Positions 24,490 to 34,129 of a stretch of DNA of 64,000 nucleotides are shown here, piece by piece; the stretch's first letter is position 1; each line of letters begins with the position of its first letter. This DNA is from Pseudomonas sp. FP2309 (GTDB taxonomy: Bacteria; Pseudomonadota; Gammaproteobacteria; Pseudomonadales; Pseudomonadaceae). The notes under the pieces are model-generated. The model had not been told where the DNA came from and ran no database searches. It saw only the letters and a list, made by a program, of their open reading frames with translations. Made by a program: the position numbers and the translations under genes. The stretch is from the NCBI RefSeq assembly GCF_030687575.1, contig NZ_CP117439.1:1488001-1552000 (forward strand), read 5' to 3'.

Positions 24490-27048
24490 TCAGAAGAACC
24501 GTGTGACGCTGATCTTCGCGTCGCGGCCTTTGGTGTAGGCACGGTCGCCGCTCAACGCTGGGCGGAAGTTGTTGTTGAACAGGTTGTCCAGGGTGAAGTT
24601 GACCTCGGTGCCCTTGAGGTAAGCCTGCTGCGGTTTCCATTTGGCGAACAGGCCCTGGGTGTTGTAGCGCTTGTTGCCGTACTGGTCGTAGAACAAGTCG
24701 CCGACGCTGGAACCCGGGCCGCCGGAGTATTTATCGCTGGGCAGGCGGTCTGTCGCGCCGATGAACTGCCCCATCCAGCCCACCTGGGCGTCCCACGCCG
24801 GAATGTGGGTGCCCACCACCAGTACCCATTTGGTCGGCGGGATATCGCGCGCGGCCACATCCGGCCCCCAGGGGTTGGTGTACGCGCCTTCGTGCTGGCC
24901 TTTGGCGTAGGCGTAGGACACCGAGCCGAACAGGTAAGTGGAGTTATAAAGCGACTCGATTTCAAAGCCCTTGATGGTCAGGCTGCCGATGTTGCGGTAG
25001 TTGGACATCGCGCCCGGCGGGCAGGCCGTGGAGATCGTACCGCCGTTGACCGCCTGGTTCCGGCAGCCTACGCCGGTGGCCTTGAAGATTTCGTCTTCGA
25101 CCTTGTTATGGAACAGCGTGGTGCGCAGTTGCAGGTTGTCGTCCCGCGCGATCAGGTTATCGAAGCTGGTGATGTTGCCCACGGTGATCGAGGTGATGCG
25201 CTCGGGATCCAGGTCCACGCTGGTGGCGGTGCGGCTACCGGTGCCTTGCACTTCGTATTGCTCGTCGATCACCGGCGCGCGCCAGGTCTGGCTCCAGTTG
25301 GCGAACAACCCGACTTGCGGGGTCACGGTCCAGAACACGGCCACCCGTGGCGACCAGCCGGTGTAGGTGCGGTCGCTGTAATCGTGGCCGACCGCCGGAT
25401 CGGGGTTGCTGTAGTACGGTGCATCGTTGGCTTGCCCACGGTTGCGCACATGGTCGTAGCGCAGCGATGGCGTAACCGTCACGTCGCCAAAGGTGACGGC
25501 ATCCTGAATGAAGAAGCTGTTGGTATCGACCTTGCCGTGAGGCATGAAGCCCGGCTGGAAGTGCCCATAGTTGTAGCGCGCTGTGTCGTAAGTGCTGCCG
25601 GGCATCCACATCTCGGTTTCGCGCACGTGCTTGCGGATCTGCCCGCCGATCGTCACCGCGTGCTGCAAGGGCCCTGTGTCGAACAGGCTGACGTTGCGCA
25701 CGTCGAGGTTTTTGTCGGTGTAGGCCGTGTCCATCTTGCGTCCGCCGGTGGCCAGCTGGAAAAACGCCGTGGCGTCACGCTCGTCGGTCTGGTCGGTGTT
25801 GGACTGGGAATACTTGACGGTCAGGTCGACCAGCGGGTTATCCAGAGGCTGGTATTCATACTTGCCCGACCACGTGGTGTCGACGGTGTCGCGATGGGCC
25901 AAAAAACGCTTGAGCGCCCCTTCGTACCCGTAGCGGTTGATGTTGGCCTGGGTCGGTGGCGTGGGGTAACTCGCGGCCGAGAACGGCGTCCAGCGATTGC
26001 TGTGGGACTGGGAGTAGGAGAGGCCAACGGCGTGTTCATCGGTGATATGCGCGTTGATCTTGAACAGTTTGCCGTCCACATCCTGGGCGGTATTGGGCAG
26101 GCGCTGGGGGTTGATCGGGTACTGGTTGTTCTCGTTGGGCAGCTTGGCGGCCACTTTCATGTCGTCGCCGTCGCGTTTGGTCAGGTAAGCCAATGCATCG
26201 AAACGGCCATCGTCAGTACGGCCATACACCGCGCCGCTGTAGACCTGTTCGTGATCGTTGCTGGAGTAGCCGTATTTGACCATTGCACCGCTGTTGCGGC
26301 CTTCGGTGAGCAGGTCCGGGGCGTCCTTGGTGGTCATGTTGACGGTCCCGCCAAACCCACCATTGCCGGTGAACGGTGAGTTGGGGCCTTTCTCCACCTC
26401 GATGCTTTTGATCAGCTCGGGTTCGATGAATACGGTGCCTTGCTGATAGCGCTCAAAGCCGCTTTTGGTCGCGCCGTCGACGGTCAGCGGCACGTCTTCG
26501 GCATCGCCGAAACCGCGGATATTGATGGTCTGGCCACCCGGTTTGAGCGAGCCGCCCTGGCTTACGCCGGGCAAGGTTTGCAGCAGGCTGGGGATGTTAT
26601 TGGCCTGATAGCGGTCGATATCGGCCTGGGTCAGGGTGGAGCGGTTGACCGTGCTGGAGTCGACTTCGTTACCGGTGCCGATCACGCTCAGGGCTTCAAG
26701 CTGGATTGCGCCGCTCTGGGTGGTTTTGGCCTCTTCGGGCTTTACCACGTAGGTGCTGCCTACCTTGATCAGCGTGAACGCGCCATTTTTCAGCAGTGTG
26801 CGGATCGCCACTTCCGGGGTGAAGTCACCGCTCAGCGCCGGCGCCTTTACGCCCTTGAGCAACTCTTCATCGAACAACAGCTGGATTTTTGCCTGCTGCG
26901 CCACTTGGCTCAGGGACGTTGCCAATGGTTGCACCGGCAGTTGCAGCGTGAGCGATTCAGCCTGTGCACTGAGGCTGAAGGCCAGGCAGGTGGCGATGAG
27001 GGTTGGGCGAAGAAACAGGTGCGAAGCAGGGCAAGGCGCGCGAAACAT
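24490..27048 (-). CDS. TonB-dependent receptor with signalling (STN) domain, heme/siderophore type
   Basis: 852 residues. After the signal peptide (ending QA-ESLTL) comes an STN secretin-like domain (about 30-105: PVQPLATSLSQVAQQAKIQL), which contacts FecR. The plug includes TLPGVSQGGSL and INIRGFGDAEDVPLTVDGA. The barrel has the NPxL/TonB receptor repeats and ends in aromatic SVTRFF. The plug and barrel resemble hemoglobin/heme receptors such as HasR, but no hemophore gene is adjacent. Upstream FecI and FecR make it the surface sensor of a transmembrane signalling system. The ligand is uncertain. Confidence 0.88.
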   Translation of the reverse strand: MFRAPCPASHLFLRPTLIATCLAFSLSAQAESLTLQLPVQPLATSLSQVAQQAKIQLLFDEELLKGVKAPALSGDFTPEVAIRTLLKNGAFTLIKVGSTYVVKPEEAKTTQSGAIQLEALSVIGTGNEVDSSTVNRSTLTQADIDRYQANNIPSLLQTLPGVSQGGSLKPGGQTINIRGFGDAEDVPLTVDGATKSGFERYQQGTVFIEPELIKSIEVEKGPNSPFTGNGGFGGTVNMTTKDAPDLLTEGRNSGAMVKYGYSSNDHEQVYSGAVYGRTDDGRFDALAYLTKRDGDDMKVAAKLPNENNQYPINPQRLPNTAQDVDGKLFKINAHITDEHAVGLSYSQSHSNRWTPFSAASYPTPPTQANINRYGYEGALKRFLAHRDTVDTTWSGKYEYQPLDNPLVDLTVKYSQSNTDQTDERDATAFFQLATGGRKMDTAYTDKNLDVRNVSLFDTGPLQHAVTIGGQIRKHVRETEMWMPGSTYDTARYNYGHFQPGFMPHGKVDTNSFFIQDAVTFGDVTVTPSLRYDHVRNRGQANDAPYYSNPDPAVGHDYSDRTYTGWSPRVAVFWTVTPQVGLFANWSQTWRAPVIDEQYEVQGTGSRTATSVDLDPERITSITVGNITSFDNLIARDDNLQLRTTLFHNKVEDEIFKATGVGCRNQAVNGGTISTACPPGAMSNYRNIGSLTIKGFEIESLYNSTYLFGSVSYAYAKGQHEGAYTNPWGPDVAARDIPPTKWVLVVGTHIPAWDAQVGWMGQFIGATDRLPSDKYSGGPGSSVGDLFYDQYGNKRYNTQGLFAKWKPQQAYLKGTEVNFTLDNLFNNNFRPALSGDRAYTKGRDAKISVTRFF

Positions 27049-27176
27049 GAAATCCCCCAGTGCGGCTAAATAGCCAAAAAGGCGTGCGTATCAAACGCAG
27101 ACCGGAGGAAGACGGGGCAGCTCAAAAAAACCACACATGCGAATGCAAAATATTCTCAAGTGTGTTCCGGGGCCGT

Positions 27177-28145
27177 TTATTTGTTCGGTTCAATCCGCAC
27201 GCTGCCATCTGCCGAGGCCACGGTTTTTACCGGCAGCAGGGCGGGCAGGGCATTGAGCAGGGCGTCGGGGTCGTTGACATCAAGGTTGCCCGAGACCTTC
27301 AGGTGCGCCACCGCATTGCTGACTTGCAACGGCGCTTGAGGGCGGTACAGGCTCAGTTCGTCGATCAGGCTGACCAGTTCGCGGTCGCGAAACGACAAGT
27401 GCCCGCTGCGCCAGTCGGCGACCTCTTCATTCGTGAGGGTTTGTTGCTGCACGGTGCCCTTTGCGTAGTCGTAGCTGGCGAGTTGCCTGGCGCTCAGCAG
27501 GGTGGCGGGGGTTTTTGCGTCCGGTTCGAAGGCGACCTGGCCATGGGCAACGCTGACCACCAGCTGTTGCGGGCTGCGCCGCACGTCAAACCCGGTGCCG
27601 ACCACGCGCACACTGGCCTCGCCGGCTTGCACGAACAGCGGCCGTTCCTTGTCGGCGGCCACTTCGATGTACAACTGGCCTGTGTCCAGATGCACGACGC
27701 GTTGGTGCGCGGTGAAATCCACGCGCAGGCGGGTGTTGGCGTTCACGTACAAGGTGCTGCCGTCCGGCAGAGCCAACGTGCGCATGCCCTTGGCAAGCGC
27801 CGCGACCTGGGTGTGATAACTCGCGCGTGGCGCGCCGATCTGGGTGGAGAGTACGGCGCACAACAAGGCCGCGGCCACGGCCAGGGTGGGGCGCCACAGC
27901 GAGACCTTGCGTGCAGGCAGCGCCACGGGTTTATTCAGTTGTTGGAGCTGGCCCAGGTCGGCCCACAGTTGTTCAAAGTCGGCATACGCCCGGGCATGCG
28001 CAGGCACCGCCTGCCAGGCGGCAAAGGCTTTGCGGTCGGCGCGGTTGGCGTCGTTACGGTTGCGGGCAAACCAACTGGCGGCTTGGGCATCGATGGCGTC
28101 GCTGTCGTCGATATCCAGGGCGTCGGTATCGCTCAGGCGGTTCAT
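27177..28145 (-). CDS. FecR-type transmembrane sigma regulator
   Basis: 322 residues. The cytoplasmic N-terminal DUF4880 region carries AASWFARNRN and AWQAVPAHARAYADFEQLW. One membrane helix lies near 86-102. The periplasmic FecR domain includes MRTLALPDGSTLYVNANTRLRV and VRVVGTGFDV, and a DUF4974/STN-like tail ends the protein. It relays receptor occupancy to the partner sigma factor. Its start overlaps the fecI-type stop by ATGA. Confidence 0.93.
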   Translation of the reverse strand: MNRLSDTDALDIDDSDAIDAQAASWFARNRNDANRADRKAFAAWQAVPAHARAYADFEQLWADLGQLQQLNKPVALPARKVSLWRPTLAVAAALLCAVLSTQIGAPRASYHTQVAALAKGMRTLALPDGSTLYVNANTRLRVDFTAHQRVVHLDTGQLYIEVAADKERPLFVQAGEASVRVVGTGFDVRRSPQQLVVSVAHGQVAFEPDAKTPATLLSARQLASYDYAKGTVQQQTLTNEEVADWRSGHLSFRDRELVSLIDELSLYRPQAPLQVSNAVAHLKVSGNLDVNDPDALLNALPALLPVKTVASADGSVRIEPNK

Positions 28146-28681
28146 TCTGGCTGCTCCGTGCCGGGGTCATTTTGAAGGCGTCGCTTGCAATGCAGCAGGG
28201 CAAAAGCGATGTGCTTTTCCACCATGCTGGTTGAAATGCCCATGCGGTGCGCGATCTGCGCCTGGCTCAGGCCTTCGAAGCGGTGCAGCATAAGGGCTTC
28301 TCGCCTGCGCGGCGAGAGTTCGCAGAGGACTTCTTTCAACTGTTCCAGGCGTTGCAGGCGCTGAGCGGCGGCCAGGGGTTCGTTTTGCTCGTCGGTGACC
28401 GGCTCGGCGTCCGTGTCGGCCTGATGCGGGTGGACGCTTTGCCGTACCTTCTGTTTGCGCCAGTGGTCACGCAGCAGATTGCGCGCCATCTGGAACAGGA
28501 ACGCCCGTGGCTGCTCGACCGCTGCCCGGTCGCGGTAGTCCAGCCATTGGGTGAAGACATCCTGGGTCATGTCCGCCGCATCGCTGGCGTTGTCCGTGCG
28601 TCTGCGCAGGAAATACAGAATATCCGTATAAAACCCGCGAAAGGCATCGGCCGACACGGGGTCGGGCTTGGGACGAGACAT
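28142..28681 (-). CDS. FecI-type ECF sigma factor
   Basis: 179 residues. Region 2 is DAADMTQDVFTQWLDYRD followed by FLFQMARNLLRDHWRKQ. Region 4 is LSPRRREALMLHRFEGLSQA and GISTSMVEKHIAFALLHCK. Iron-starvation sigma factors of this group direct transcription of the cognate receptor. Order sigma, anti-sigma, receptor on one strand is the standard arrangement. A candidate Fur site lies 40-65 bp upstream. Confidence 0.94.
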   Translation of the reverse strand: MSRPKPDPVSADAFRGFYTDILYFLRRRTDNASDAADMTQDVFTQWLDYRDRAAVEQPRAFLFQMARNLLRDHWRKQKVRQSVHPHQADTDAEPVTDEQNEPLAAAQRLQRLEQLKEVLCELSPRRREALMLHRFEGLSQAQIAHRMGISTSMVEKHIAFALLHCKRRLQNDPGTEQPE

Positions 28682-28720
28682 GGATATCCTTCTTGACGAA
28701 GCACGACGTAGAAAAGTCGT

Positions 28721-28746
28721 GAATGATATCGAGAACTATTGTCATT
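28721..28746 (-). promoter_or_regulatory. candidate Fur box upstream of the fecI-type gene
   Basis: The AT-rich segment has outer arms AATGA (28722-28726) and TCATT (28742-28746) and fits the 19-bp Fur consensus only partly, about 12 of 19 by eye. Its position in front of an iron-starvation sigma gene supports iron repression. It is not proven without a matrix score. Confidence 0.5.
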
Positions 28747-28823
28747 TGTCTCCATGTAAAGCTTGTACGCAGATAAAAATGCGTGCGAGCAGCCCCCACA
28801 TTTGCCCTTCTTTGTTCAGGCAA

Positions 28824-29840
28824 TCAGCGTTCGACAGGCACCGACAACGCTGGATTACCCAACGTATGGGTGCGCGCCGCATAGAACCGCAACGCCACGC
28901 CCGTGCCGTCAAACAACTGCGAATAGCGCCGCTTCTGCTGACGAATAAACCCGTCGCTGCGCCCCGACACCGATATCGCCAGGGTGCTCGGCCGGGCCTG
29001 GCGAATCGCATCCACCAGGTGTTTATCCTGCGGCCCCAAGTCATGGCCGAAGATGCACAGCGCGCCCTTATGGGTCAGCAGTTGCTCATAACAGAACGCC
29101 AGATAATCCGAACTGCGGATGGTCTTGAGCTTCTCTTGCACGTGGCCTTCGCTGACGAACAGCGGCACATCGTCCAGGGTCTTGATCGTCTGGTTGATGG
29201 CAAAACTGCTGAGCAAGGTGCTGTCGGTGGATGGCAATTTGCGCGCGGTGCCATCGAGGTTGCGCACCAGATGCAGGCCGCCGTGCAAGTACAGGATGCG
29301 GGTGGCGTCGGTGTGGGTCTGGCACAGGTCGAAGCTGGCGTCGGCACTGTTGAACAGGTCGTCGATGCCAGGGGTATGCAGGATCGCCCAGTAATTGAGC
29401 AGGTCGTAATTGCTGGTGAACACGGTCGAGTAGTGCTTCAACTCGGCGTTGATCGTCGCCAGCGTCGACGGCTGCACCAGGCGCCATGGGATGTGCACGC
29501 TGTGGATGGTATTGATCAACGCTTCTTTGATCGCGTAGTAGCGATTGCGCGGTGCTGCCGAGCTGACCGCCAGGGCCTTGTTGACCCGGCTGGTGGTTTT
29601 CAGCGCGCCGAGTGCCTGCTCGAAGCTGCGGGTCTGCAGGGCATCGAACACGCTGAGTTCGGATTGGCTCAGGGGCTTTTCTTCCACGGTGCGTGCGTTT
29701 TCGAACAGCGAGTCGTAGGCAAAGTCTTCCCAAATCGTGCGGCTTGCGCCGTTGCCGATCAGAATCCCGCTGAAGTTGATGGCGCTGCGCAGTGCGCTCC
29801 AGTCTTCAAGGTGGGCGTCAATATCCTGGAAATCCTTCAT
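28824..29840 (-). CDS. DUF4917-family protein with SIR2-like features
   Basis: 338 residues, cytoplasmic, with no signal peptide. Motifs in order are ILIGNGAS near 25, [12 protein letters not shown] near 140, [10 protein letters not shown] near 183 and [19 protein letters not shown] near 260. This is the order found in SIR2-like NAD-binding proteins (glycine loop, NYD, LHG, late glycine-Asp motif). DUF4917 has no assigned role that I can cite. It is divergent from the alcohol dehydrogenase gene. An NAD-related enzyme or a defence function is an inference only. Confidence 0.72.
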   Translation of the reverse strand: MKDFQDIDAHLEDWSALRSAINFSGILIGNGASRTIWEDFAYDSLFENARTVEEKPLSQSELSVFDALQTRSFEQALGALKTTSRVNKALAVSSAAPRNRYYAIKEALINTIHSVHIPWRLVQPSTLATINAELKHYSTVFTSNYDLLNYWAILHTPGIDDLFNSADASFDLCQTHTDATRILYLHGGLHLVRNLDGTARKLPSTDSTLLSSFAINQTIKTLDDVPLFVSEGHVQEKLKTIRSSDYLAFCYEQLLTHKGALCIFGHDLGPQDKHLVDAIRQARPSTLAISVSGRSDGFIRQQKRRYSQLFDGTGVALRFYAARTHTLGNPALSVPVER

Positions 29841-29965
29841 TGTGGCGGGTCTACTCGAAATCGGCTGAACGCGGACTTTATCACGAGCCGGCGTTGATCC
29901 TGGTCAAGATGCCGCTGGCCAGTGAGGTCGATGCTGTAGGCATAAACGTTATCCGAGGATTCGCC

Positions 29966-31114
29966 ATGAGCAGCACTTTCTTCATTCCCGCCGTCAACAT
30001 CATGGGCACCGACTGCCTCGACGAAGCCATGAACGCCATTCGCAACTACGGGTTTCGCAAGGCGTTGATCGTTACCGATGCCGGCCTGGCGAAGGCGGGC
30101 GTGGCCAGGATGATCGCCGAGAAACTGGCGATGCAGGACATTGACTCCGTGATCTACGACGGCGCCAAGCCCAACCCCAATGTGGACAACGTCGAAAAAG
30201 GCTTGGCGCTGTTGCAGCAAAGTGCCTGTGATTTCGTGGTGTCCCTGGGTGGCGGTTCGCCCCATGACTGCGCCAAGGGCATTGCCTTGTGCGCCACCAA
30301 TGGCGGGCATATCGGCGACTACGAAGGCGTCGACCAATCGACCAGGCCGCAACTGCCACTGGTGGCCATCAACACCACCGCCGGCACCGCCAGTGAGATG
30401 ACCCGCTTCTGCATCATCACCGACGAAACCCGCCACGTAAAAATGGCCATCGTCGACCGCAACGTTACCCCGCTGCTGTCGGTCAACGACCCGTCACTGA
30501 TGGTCGGCATGCCCAAGGGCCTCACCGCCGCCACCGGCATGGACGCCCTGACCCACGCCATCGAAGCCTACGTATCCACCGCTGCCACGCCGATCACCGA
30601 CGCATGTGCCATCAAAGCCATCGAACTGATCAGCGCCAACCTGCGCCTGGCCGTGCGTGACGGCAGCGACAAAGCCGCGCGCGAAAACATGGCCTATGCG
30701 CAGTTCCTCGCGGGCATGGCCTTCAACAACGCGTCCCTGGGCTTCGTACACGCCATGGCCCACCAACTGGGCGGTTTCTACGACCTGCCCCACGGCGTGT
30801 GCAACGCGGTGCTGCTGCCCCATGTGCAAAGCTTCAACGCCAGCGTCAGCGCCAAACGCCTGAGCGACGTAGGCCGCGCATTGGGCGCCGACACCCAGGG
30901 CATCACCGATGAAGAGGGCGCCCAAGCCGCCATCGCCGCCATTCGCAGCCTGGCCAAAGACGTCGAAATCCCGGCCGGTCTGCGTGAACTGGGCGCCAAG
31001 TTGCAGGACATTCCGTTGTTGGCCACCAATGCGTTGAAGGACGCGTGTGGGCTGACCAACCCACGGCGGGCCGACCAGCGTCAGATTGAGGAGATCTTTC
31101 GCAGCGCGTTTTGA
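29966..31114 (+). CDS. yiaY: iron-containing alcohol dehydrogenase (YiaY-like)
   Basis: 382 residues from the ATG at 29966, behind GAGGA; upstream in-frame starts lie in the divergent promoter region. Group III alcohol dehydrogenase features are NAD-binding [18 protein letters not shown] and [17 protein letters not shown]. The iron-ligand region is [24 protein letters not shown] plus [23 protein letters not shown]. The length equals E. coli YiaY (383). The substrate may be L-threonine or short primary alcohols; ErcA-like roles in ethanol oxidation are also possible. Confidence 0.9.
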   Translation: MSSTFFIPAVNIMGTDCLDEAMNAIRNYGFRKALIVTDAGLAKAGVARMIAEKLAMQDIDSVIYDGAKPNPNVDNVEKGLALLQQSACDFVVSLGGGSPHDCAKGIALCATNGGHIGDYEGVDQSTRPQLPLVAINTTAGTASEMTRFCIITDETRHVKMAIVDRNVTPLLSVNDPSLMVGMPKGLTAATGMDALTHAIEAYVSTAATPITDACAIKAIELISANLRLAVRDGSDKAARENMAYAQFLAGMAFNNASLGFVHAMAHQLGGFYDLPHGVCNAVLLPHVQSFNASVSAKRLSDVGRALGADTQGITDEEGAQAAIAAIRSLAKDVEIPAGLRELGAKLQDIPLLATNALKDACGLTNPRRADQRQIEEIFRSAF

Positions 31115-31128
31115 TAGGGGCAGCCTCC

Positions 31129-31187
31129 AGCCGCACGCGTTAAGCTACAGGTCGAATGCGTTCAACTTGAGCATCAAGCGTGCGGCT
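31129..31187. repeat. inverted repeat downstream of the alcohol dehydrogenase gene
   Basis: AGCCGCACGC (31129-31138) and its exact complement GCGTGCGGCT (31178-31187) are 39 bases apart. It is probably a dispersed REP-type element or a structured 3' end rather than a simple terminator. Confidence 0.5.
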
Positions 31188-31205
31188 TGCCGCTGAGGTC
31201 CCCTT

Positions 31206-31880
31206 ATGAGAGTTCTGTTATTCGGCGCCACCGGCATGGTCGGCCAGGGTGTTCTGCGTGAATGCCTATTGGCCGCCGATGTCCAGGAAGTCGTCGCCGT
31301 TGGCCGTACGCCCTTGACCCAGGAACACGGCAAGTTGCACCAAGTGCTGCACAGCGACATGCTGGATTTCCATCCTCTGGAAAACCTGTTGCAAGGCTTT
31401 GATGCCTGCTTCTTCTGCCTCGGCGTGTCGTCGGCGGGCATGAACGAGGCCCGCTACACCCACCTCACCTACGACCTGACGTTAGTCGCTGCCAGCACCT
31501 TGGCGCGGCTCAACCCGCAGATGACGTTTATCTATGTGTCCGGCGCCGGCACCGACAGTTCCGAAGCGGGCAAGTCGATGTGGGCGCGGGTCAAGGGCAA
31601 GACCGAGAATGCGTTGCTGCGCTTGCCGTTCAAGGCGGTGTACCTGTTCCGGCCCGGGGTCATTCAGCCATTGCACGGTGTGCGGTCAAAGACGCCGTTG
31701 TACCGGGGTTTTTATGCCGTATTCGGCCCGCTGTTGTCATTGCTGCGCCGGGTCAAACCGGGCTGGGTGGTGAGCACCGAGAGCGTTGGCCGCGCGATGT
31801 TGCAGGCGGTGCGTCAAGGCGCGCCGCAGGCGGTGGTGGAGCAGGCCGAGATCAACCGCCTGGCCGGCGGGGGGCACTGA
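31206..31880 (+). CDS. NAD(P)-binding Rossmann-fold oxidoreductase/epimerase-like protein
   Basis: 224 residues. The N-terminal dinucleotide motif is GATGMVGQGV (about 7-16), and FIYVSGAGTDSSEAGKSMWARVKGKTENAL supplies the later SDR-like serine and lysine. It resembles short atypical SDR proteins related to TIP30/HTATIP2. The stop overlaps the start of the LysR gene (TGATG), linking the two in expression. The substrate is unknown. Confidence 0.82.
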   Translation: MRVLLFGATGMVGQGVLRECLLAADVQEVVAVGRTPLTQEHGKLHQVLHSDMLDFHPLENLLQGFDACFFCLGVSSAGMNEARYTHLTYDLTLVAASTLARLNPQMTFIYVSGAGTDSSEAGKSMWARVKGKTENALLRLPFKAVYLFRPGVIQPLHGVRSKTPLYRGFYAVFGPLLSLLRRVKPGWVVSTESVGRAMLQAVRQGAPQAVVEQAEINRLAGGGH

Positions 31881-32833
31881 TGTTGCACAAGAGCCTGGTG
31901 CGCCGCCTTGACCTGATCACTCTGCAGCTGTTTGTCGCCGTGTTCGAAGAGGGCACGCTGACTCGCGCCGCCGCCCGCGAAGCCATTGCGGTGTCGGCCG
32001 CCAGCAAGCGTCTGATGGAGCTGGAACACGTGCTGGGCGTGAGCCTGTTCGTGCGTCGCGCCAAGGGCATGGACCTGACGGCAGCCGGCGAAACCCTGTT
32101 GCACCACGCCCGGCAGATGCTGTTCAACGTCGAAAAAATGGGCCTGGAGTTGGGCGAACACAGCCACGGCGTGCGCGGCTATGTGCGGATGCTGGCCAAT
32201 CTGTCGGCAATCATTCAGTTCCTGCCCGAAGACCTGCGCGACTTCAGCGAACGGCACCCCGAAATCAAAACCGACCTTGAAGAGCGTCCCAGTACCGGCG
32301 TGGTGCAAGGCGTGCTGGACGGGGTGGCGGACCTGGGCATCTGCTCGTGCGACACCGACACCAAAGGCTTGCCCAGCGTGACCTACCGTCTCGACAAACT
32401 GGTGGTGCTGATGCCCGCCGATCATCCGCTGGCCGCGCGTGACAGCCTGGCATTCAGTGAAACCCTGGGCAGCGATTACGTGGGCCTGCACGCCGCCAGC
32501 TCGATCAATATGCGCACCCATGCCGCTGCACGCGAGGCCGGCGAGATGCTGCGCCTGCGCATCCATGTGCCGGGTTTCGATGCGATGTGCCGCATGGTCC
32601 AGGCCAATATGGGCATCGGTATCCTGCCGCAAAAAGCCTATGAGTTATTCGGCCGTGCGCTCGGTTTGCACGCGGTGCCGTTGACCGACGCCTGGTCGGA
32701 ACGGCGCTTGATCCTGGTGGCGCGTGATGAGGCGCAGTTGTCGCCGGTGAGTCGATTGCTGTTTGACTACCTGAGCCTCTCAACGCCTTCCCTGAAACAG
32801 GCTGACAGCCCTTTCCTACGGAAGATTCGCTGA
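31880..32833 (+). CDS. LysR-family transcriptional regulator
   Basis: 317 residues from the ATG at 31880. The winged helix at the N terminus contains FVAVFEEGTLTRAAAREAIAVSAASKRLMELE. The effector-binding domain follows (MLANLSAIIQFLPEDLRDF, then PADHPLAARDSLAF). Upstream in-frame sequence belongs to the overlapping gene and is excluded. It precedes the CoA-transferase cluster by 100 bp on the same strand and is its likely regulator. Confidence 0.9.
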   Translation: MLHKSLVRRLDLITLQLFVAVFEEGTLTRAAAREAIAVSAASKRLMELEHVLGVSLFVRRAKGMDLTAAGETLLHHARQMLFNVEKMGLELGEHSHGVRGYVRMLANLSAIIQFLPEDLRDFSERHPEIKTDLEERPSTGVVQGVLDGVADLGICSCDTDTKGLPSVTYRLDKLVVLMPADHPLAARDSLAFSETLGSDYVGLHAASSINMRTHAAAREAGEMLRLRIHVPGFDAMCRMVQANMGIGILPQKAYELFGRALGLHAVPLTDAWSERRLILVARDEAQLSPVSRLLFDYLSLSTPSLKQADSPFLRKIR

Positions 32834-32935
32834 GCGTTCGCGTTTGGCGAACGAACCTTGCCCACTGACGGTTGGATTTCTTCTGCCGCACTCCTCTAGC
32901 CTTGGTCCACATTCCAAGAATAAGAGGTACACCCC

Positions 32936-34129
32936 ATGACGGCTCCGTTGAGCGGGATCAAGGTGATCGAGATCGGCACCCTGATTGCCGCACCGTTCGC
33001 CGCGCGGCTGATGGCCGAGTTTGGTGCCGAGGTGATCAAGATCGAGTCCCTTGGCCAGGGCGACCCGCTTCGCAAATGGCGAAAGCTGCACGAAGGCACA
33101 TCGCTGTGGTGGTACCTGCAATCGCGCAACAAGCAGTCCCTGGCGCTGGACCTTAAGTCCAGCGAAGGCCTGGACCTGATCAAACAACTGCTCGGCGACG
33201 CCGACGTCCTCATCGAAAACCTGCGCCCCGGCGGTCTGGAGAAACTCGGCCTGGGCTGGGAGGTGCTGCATGCCCTTAACCCCAAGCTGACCCTCGTGCG
33301 CATCTCCGGTTACGGCCAGACCGGCCCTTACCGCGACCGTCCAGGCTTCGGGGCGATCGGCGAGGCCATGGGCGGTATCCGTTACACCACGGGTAACCCG
33401 GATTCGCCACCGGCGCGGGTGGGGGTGAGCCTCGGTGATTCGTTGGCCTCCTTGCATGGCGTCATCGGCGCACTGATGTCGCTGCTGCGGGTCAAGACCG
33501 GCCAGGGCGATGGGCAGATTGTCGACGTGTCCCTGGCCGAAAGCGTGTTCAATCTGATGGAAAGTCTGGTGCCGGAATACGACATGCTCGGCCATGTGCG
33601 TGAGCGCAGCGGTGGTACGCTGCCCGGCATTGCGCCGTCCAATACCTACCTGACCGCCGATGGCGCCTATGTGGTGATTGCCGGCAACAGCGACCCCATC
33701 TACAAGCGCCTGATGACCACCATCGGCCGCGTCGACCTGGCCGAGGCGCCCGAGTTTGCCCACAACGATGGTCGTGCGGCGCAGAGTGGCGTACTCGATG
33801 CGGCGATCACCCACTGGACCAGCAGCCGGCCTATCGAGCAGGTGCTCAGCGCACTGGAAGCCGCCGAAGTGCCGGCCGGGCGTATCTACTCGGTGGCGGA
33901 CATCGTCAGCGACCCGCACTACCAGGCACGTGACATGTTGCTCAATGCCGAGTTGCCCGGCGGTGTGTCGGTGAAGATGCCGGGCATTGTGCCCAAGCTC
34001 TCCGAGACCCCCGGCGCGGTGAACTGGTCAGGCCCGGCGTTGGGGCAGCACACCGACGGCATCCTTGGCAGCCTGGGCCTCAGCGCTGCCGATATTCAAC
34101 GTCTTAAAACCCGCGGAGTGGTGCAATGA
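32936..34129 (+). CDS. CaiB/BaiF-family (class III) CoA-transferase
   Basis: 397 residues. Family blocks are GIKVIEIGTLIAAPFAARLMAEFGAEVIK at the N terminus, RNKQSLALDLKS, the DVLIENLRPGGLEKLGLG segment with the catalytic-region aspartate downstream, and GYGQTGPYRDRPGFGAIGEAMGG. Class III enzymes move CoA between carboxylic acids. The stop overlaps the lyase start (ATGA), so product and next substrate are likely linked: a CoA ester made here would be cleaved by the lyase. Confidence 0.92.
   Translation: MTAPLSGIKVIEIGTLIAAPFAARLMAEFGAEVIKIESLGQGDPLRKWRKLHEGTSLWWYLQSRNKQSLALDLKSSEGLDLIKQLLGDADVLIENLRPGGLEKLGLGWEVLHALNPKLTLVRISGYGQTGPYRDRPGFGAIGEAMGGIRYTTGNPDSPPARVGVSLGDSLASLHGVIGALMSLLRVKTGQGDGQIVDVSLAESVFNLMESLVPEYDMLGHVRERSGGTLPGIAPSNTYLTADGAYVVIAGNSDPIYKRLMTTIGRVDLAEAPEFAHNDGRAAQSGVLDAAITHWTSSRPIEQVLSALEAAEVPAGRIYSVADIVSDPHYQARDMLLNAELPGGVSVKMPGIVPKLSETPGAVNWSGPALGQHTDGILGSLGLSAADIQRLKTRGVVQ

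Noticed and set aside
24469..26379. A 636-codon open frame on the plus strand opposite the TonB receptor
   Set aside because: Same cause: codon bias of the real gene keeps the opposite frame open; the translation is low-complexity H/V/R-rich.
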